Shown: positions 62,819 through 63,634 of the stretch, piece by piece | How positions within the stretch are numbered: the stretch's first letter is position 1 | Layout: each line of letters starts with the position of its first letter | Assembly (NCBI GenBank): GCA_020438105.1 | Contig: JAGQVE010000023.1 | Location: 1-63,634, forward strand | Length of the DNA: 63,634 nucleotides | Direction of reading: 5' to 3' | Source: Bacteroidales bacterium | GTDB taxonomy: Bacteria > Bacteroidota > Bacteroidia > Bacteroidales > JAADJA01 | Notes under the pieces: generated by a model | Databases searched by the model: none | What the model saw: only the letters and a program-made list of their open reading frames with translations | What the model was told of the DNA's origin: nothing | Program-made: the position numbers and the translations under genes

Positions 62819-62924
62819 AGCATTTATGAATGGTCCAGGGATTAAAATTCCCCGGACCATTAAATTTGTTACAGGATTGTAAATTTAATACTTTCTACCG
62901 GTTTTCTAAATAGATTTTAAGGCT

Positions 62925-63055
62925 AAACTTGCGCTACCCCAAGTCTCCTTTGCAGCCCTCTGCGTAGCAAAATTGCATATCCGAAAGCAAAAAATTACGC
63001 AAAGCTGCGCTGGGTTTTCGCTGACCTGCCTACCGCAGGGGTTCGCAGAGGAATA
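62925..63055. repeat. Cluster of ACGCAAAG/CGCAGAGG-type intergenic repeats
   Basis: The minus-oriented unit TACGCAGAGGGCTGCAAAGG is at about 62946-62967. Plus-oriented copies TTACGCAAAGCTGCGCTGGG and TTCGCAGAGGAA lie at about 62995-63014 and 63042-63053, with CTGCCTACCGCAGG between. Together they form partial inverted repeats in the divergent gap between two T9SS cargo genes. Confidence 0.6.
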
Positions 63056-63096
63056 AACGTTAGTTAAAAAGAAATACAATAATCCAATTCCTTTCG

Positions 63097-63104
63097 TACA
63101 TTTG
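63097..63104 (+). promoter_or_regulatory. Candidate -7 box for the right-edge gene
   Basis: TACATTTG matches TAnnTTTG and ends 7 bases before the ATG at 63112, so the message would be leaderless or nearly so. Confidence 0.5.
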
Positions 63105-63111
63105 TTTGGCC

Positions 63112-63634
63112 ATGAAACGCAAACTAATCATCGTTTTCCTTTTGCTCTTTCCATTCTTGGTTTATTCCCAGGAACTGGTTTATTTTAATAATATTTATAC
63201 ATATAACGGGAATTATACTATTGGAATGTCAGTTATTGACAATGGGGAAGCTTATTTTGGTTATGGGGCTACTGATGATATTGGAATTTATCAGGAGCTT
63301 TTTTTGTTTAAATTGAGTTATACAGGGGAAATGCAACTATTGAAAACATATTATGAACCCAATTACACGTTTTATCCGGGAATAATTGGTGGGGCAATGA
63401 TAGAAAGCTGGGACAACAAATTTATACTTGCATATCACTATAGTCAAAATGGTGTAAGCTATGGAGCTCTTATGAAACTGGACAATAATCTTGATACTAT
63501 CTGGAAAAGAAGTTATACTCCATCATATAAAACTGCTTCTTTAAATTGTGTAGAACTATCAGATAATGGATACTTGATAACCGGTTGGGTATTCCAATCA
63601 GAAGAAGATTTTTCAGATGCACTTTTATTAAAAA
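63112..63634 (+). CDS. Secreted cargo-type repeat protein, C-terminus cut by window edge
   Basis: 174 codons visible and open to the edge. Signal peptide MKRKLIIVFLLLFPFLVYSQ, then the same repeat style as the 61229 gene (ALMKLDNNLDTIWKRSYTPS, CVELSDNGYLITGWVFQSEE). It probably continues into a T9SS tail beyond the window. The two genes are divergent and share the repeat-filled intergenic region. Confidence 0.85.
   Translation, partial: MKRKLIIVFLLLFPFLVYSQELVYFNNIYTYNGNYTIGMSVIDNGEAYFGYGATDDIGIYQELFLFKLSYTGEMQLLKTYYEPNYTFYPGIIGGAMIESWDNKFILAYHYSQNGVSYGALMKLDNNLDTIWKRSYTPSYKTASLNCVELSDNGYLITGWVFQSEEDFSDALLLK

Overview
The window comes from a marine- or sediment-type Bacteroidota, most likely near the Bacteroidales/Marinilabiliales. 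Four things point there. At least six secreted proteins end in a type IX secretion (T9SS) type A sorting tail. Many gene starts are preceded by the Bacteroidota -7 box TAnnTTTG. There are propeller-type two-component sensors and a LruC-domain lipoprotein. Short degenerate intergenic repeats (GAACTCAGAAC-like, ACGCAGATTTC-like) of a kind common in this group recur. No rRNA, tRNA, CRISPR array, transposase or phage gene was found.

Layout. 1-4870 (minus): a poly-gamma-glutamate type operon pgsB-pgsC-pgsW followed by an uncharacterised exported two-domain protein and an outer-membrane barrel cut by the window edge. 4972-8748: a gingipain-like C25 protease homologue with an altered catalytic His. 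9052-11491: cytochrome bd oxidase cydAB. 11805-14660: a secreted propeller/M28/PDZ peptidase. 14662-19159: a membrane-bound [NiFe] uptake hydrogenase (small subunit, large subunit, cytochrome b, maturation protease, HypC) carrying the six-Cys signature of oxygen-tolerant enzymes. Together with cytochrome bd it would form an H2-to-O2 respiratory chain. 19423-20707: arsR plus an ArsM-like methyltransferase with Cys/His-rich tails. 20833-24299: a T9SS BNR protein and an outer-membrane protein. 24396-26572: pabC/pabB and a divergent pabA. 26564-32625: small zinc-ribbon protein, T9SS protein, SIR2-like protein behind a 13-bp hairpin, LruC lipoprotein, a 57-residue ORF and a His-rich NifX-like protein.

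33017-36727: a multi-PAS/GAF kinase and a single-domain receiver. 36780-37573: a promoter, a tiny leader ORF and a terminator ahead of a TPR gene, laid out like an attenuator. 37909-40476: desaturase, repeat block, MATE exporter. 40603-46722: T9SS FG-GAP protein, lipoprotein and a split propeller two-component system. 46877-48870: VOC protein, pirin and TfoX-N protein. 48909-51179: an accessory patch with an MntA/HepT toxin-antitoxin pair and three uncharacterised genes. 51198-53922: FAD oxidoreductase, then a four-helix-bundle (23S rRNA IVS-type) gene enclosed by inverted repeats, then a short SSB. 54063-60868: T9SS BNR protein, a TPR kinase/LuxR regulator pair, a four-gene regulator/membrane operon and a YjjG-type phosphatase. 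60869-63634: a T9SS-tail relic, a T9SS cargo protein, a repeat cluster and a second related cargo gene cut by the right edge.

The most promising undescribed systems are (1) the Gram-negative-type poly-gamma-glutamate locus with its own envelope partners, (2) the attenuator-like leader at 36780-36922, (3) the hairpin that masks the start of the SIR2-like gene and (4) the inverted-repeat cassette around the four-helix-bundle gene.
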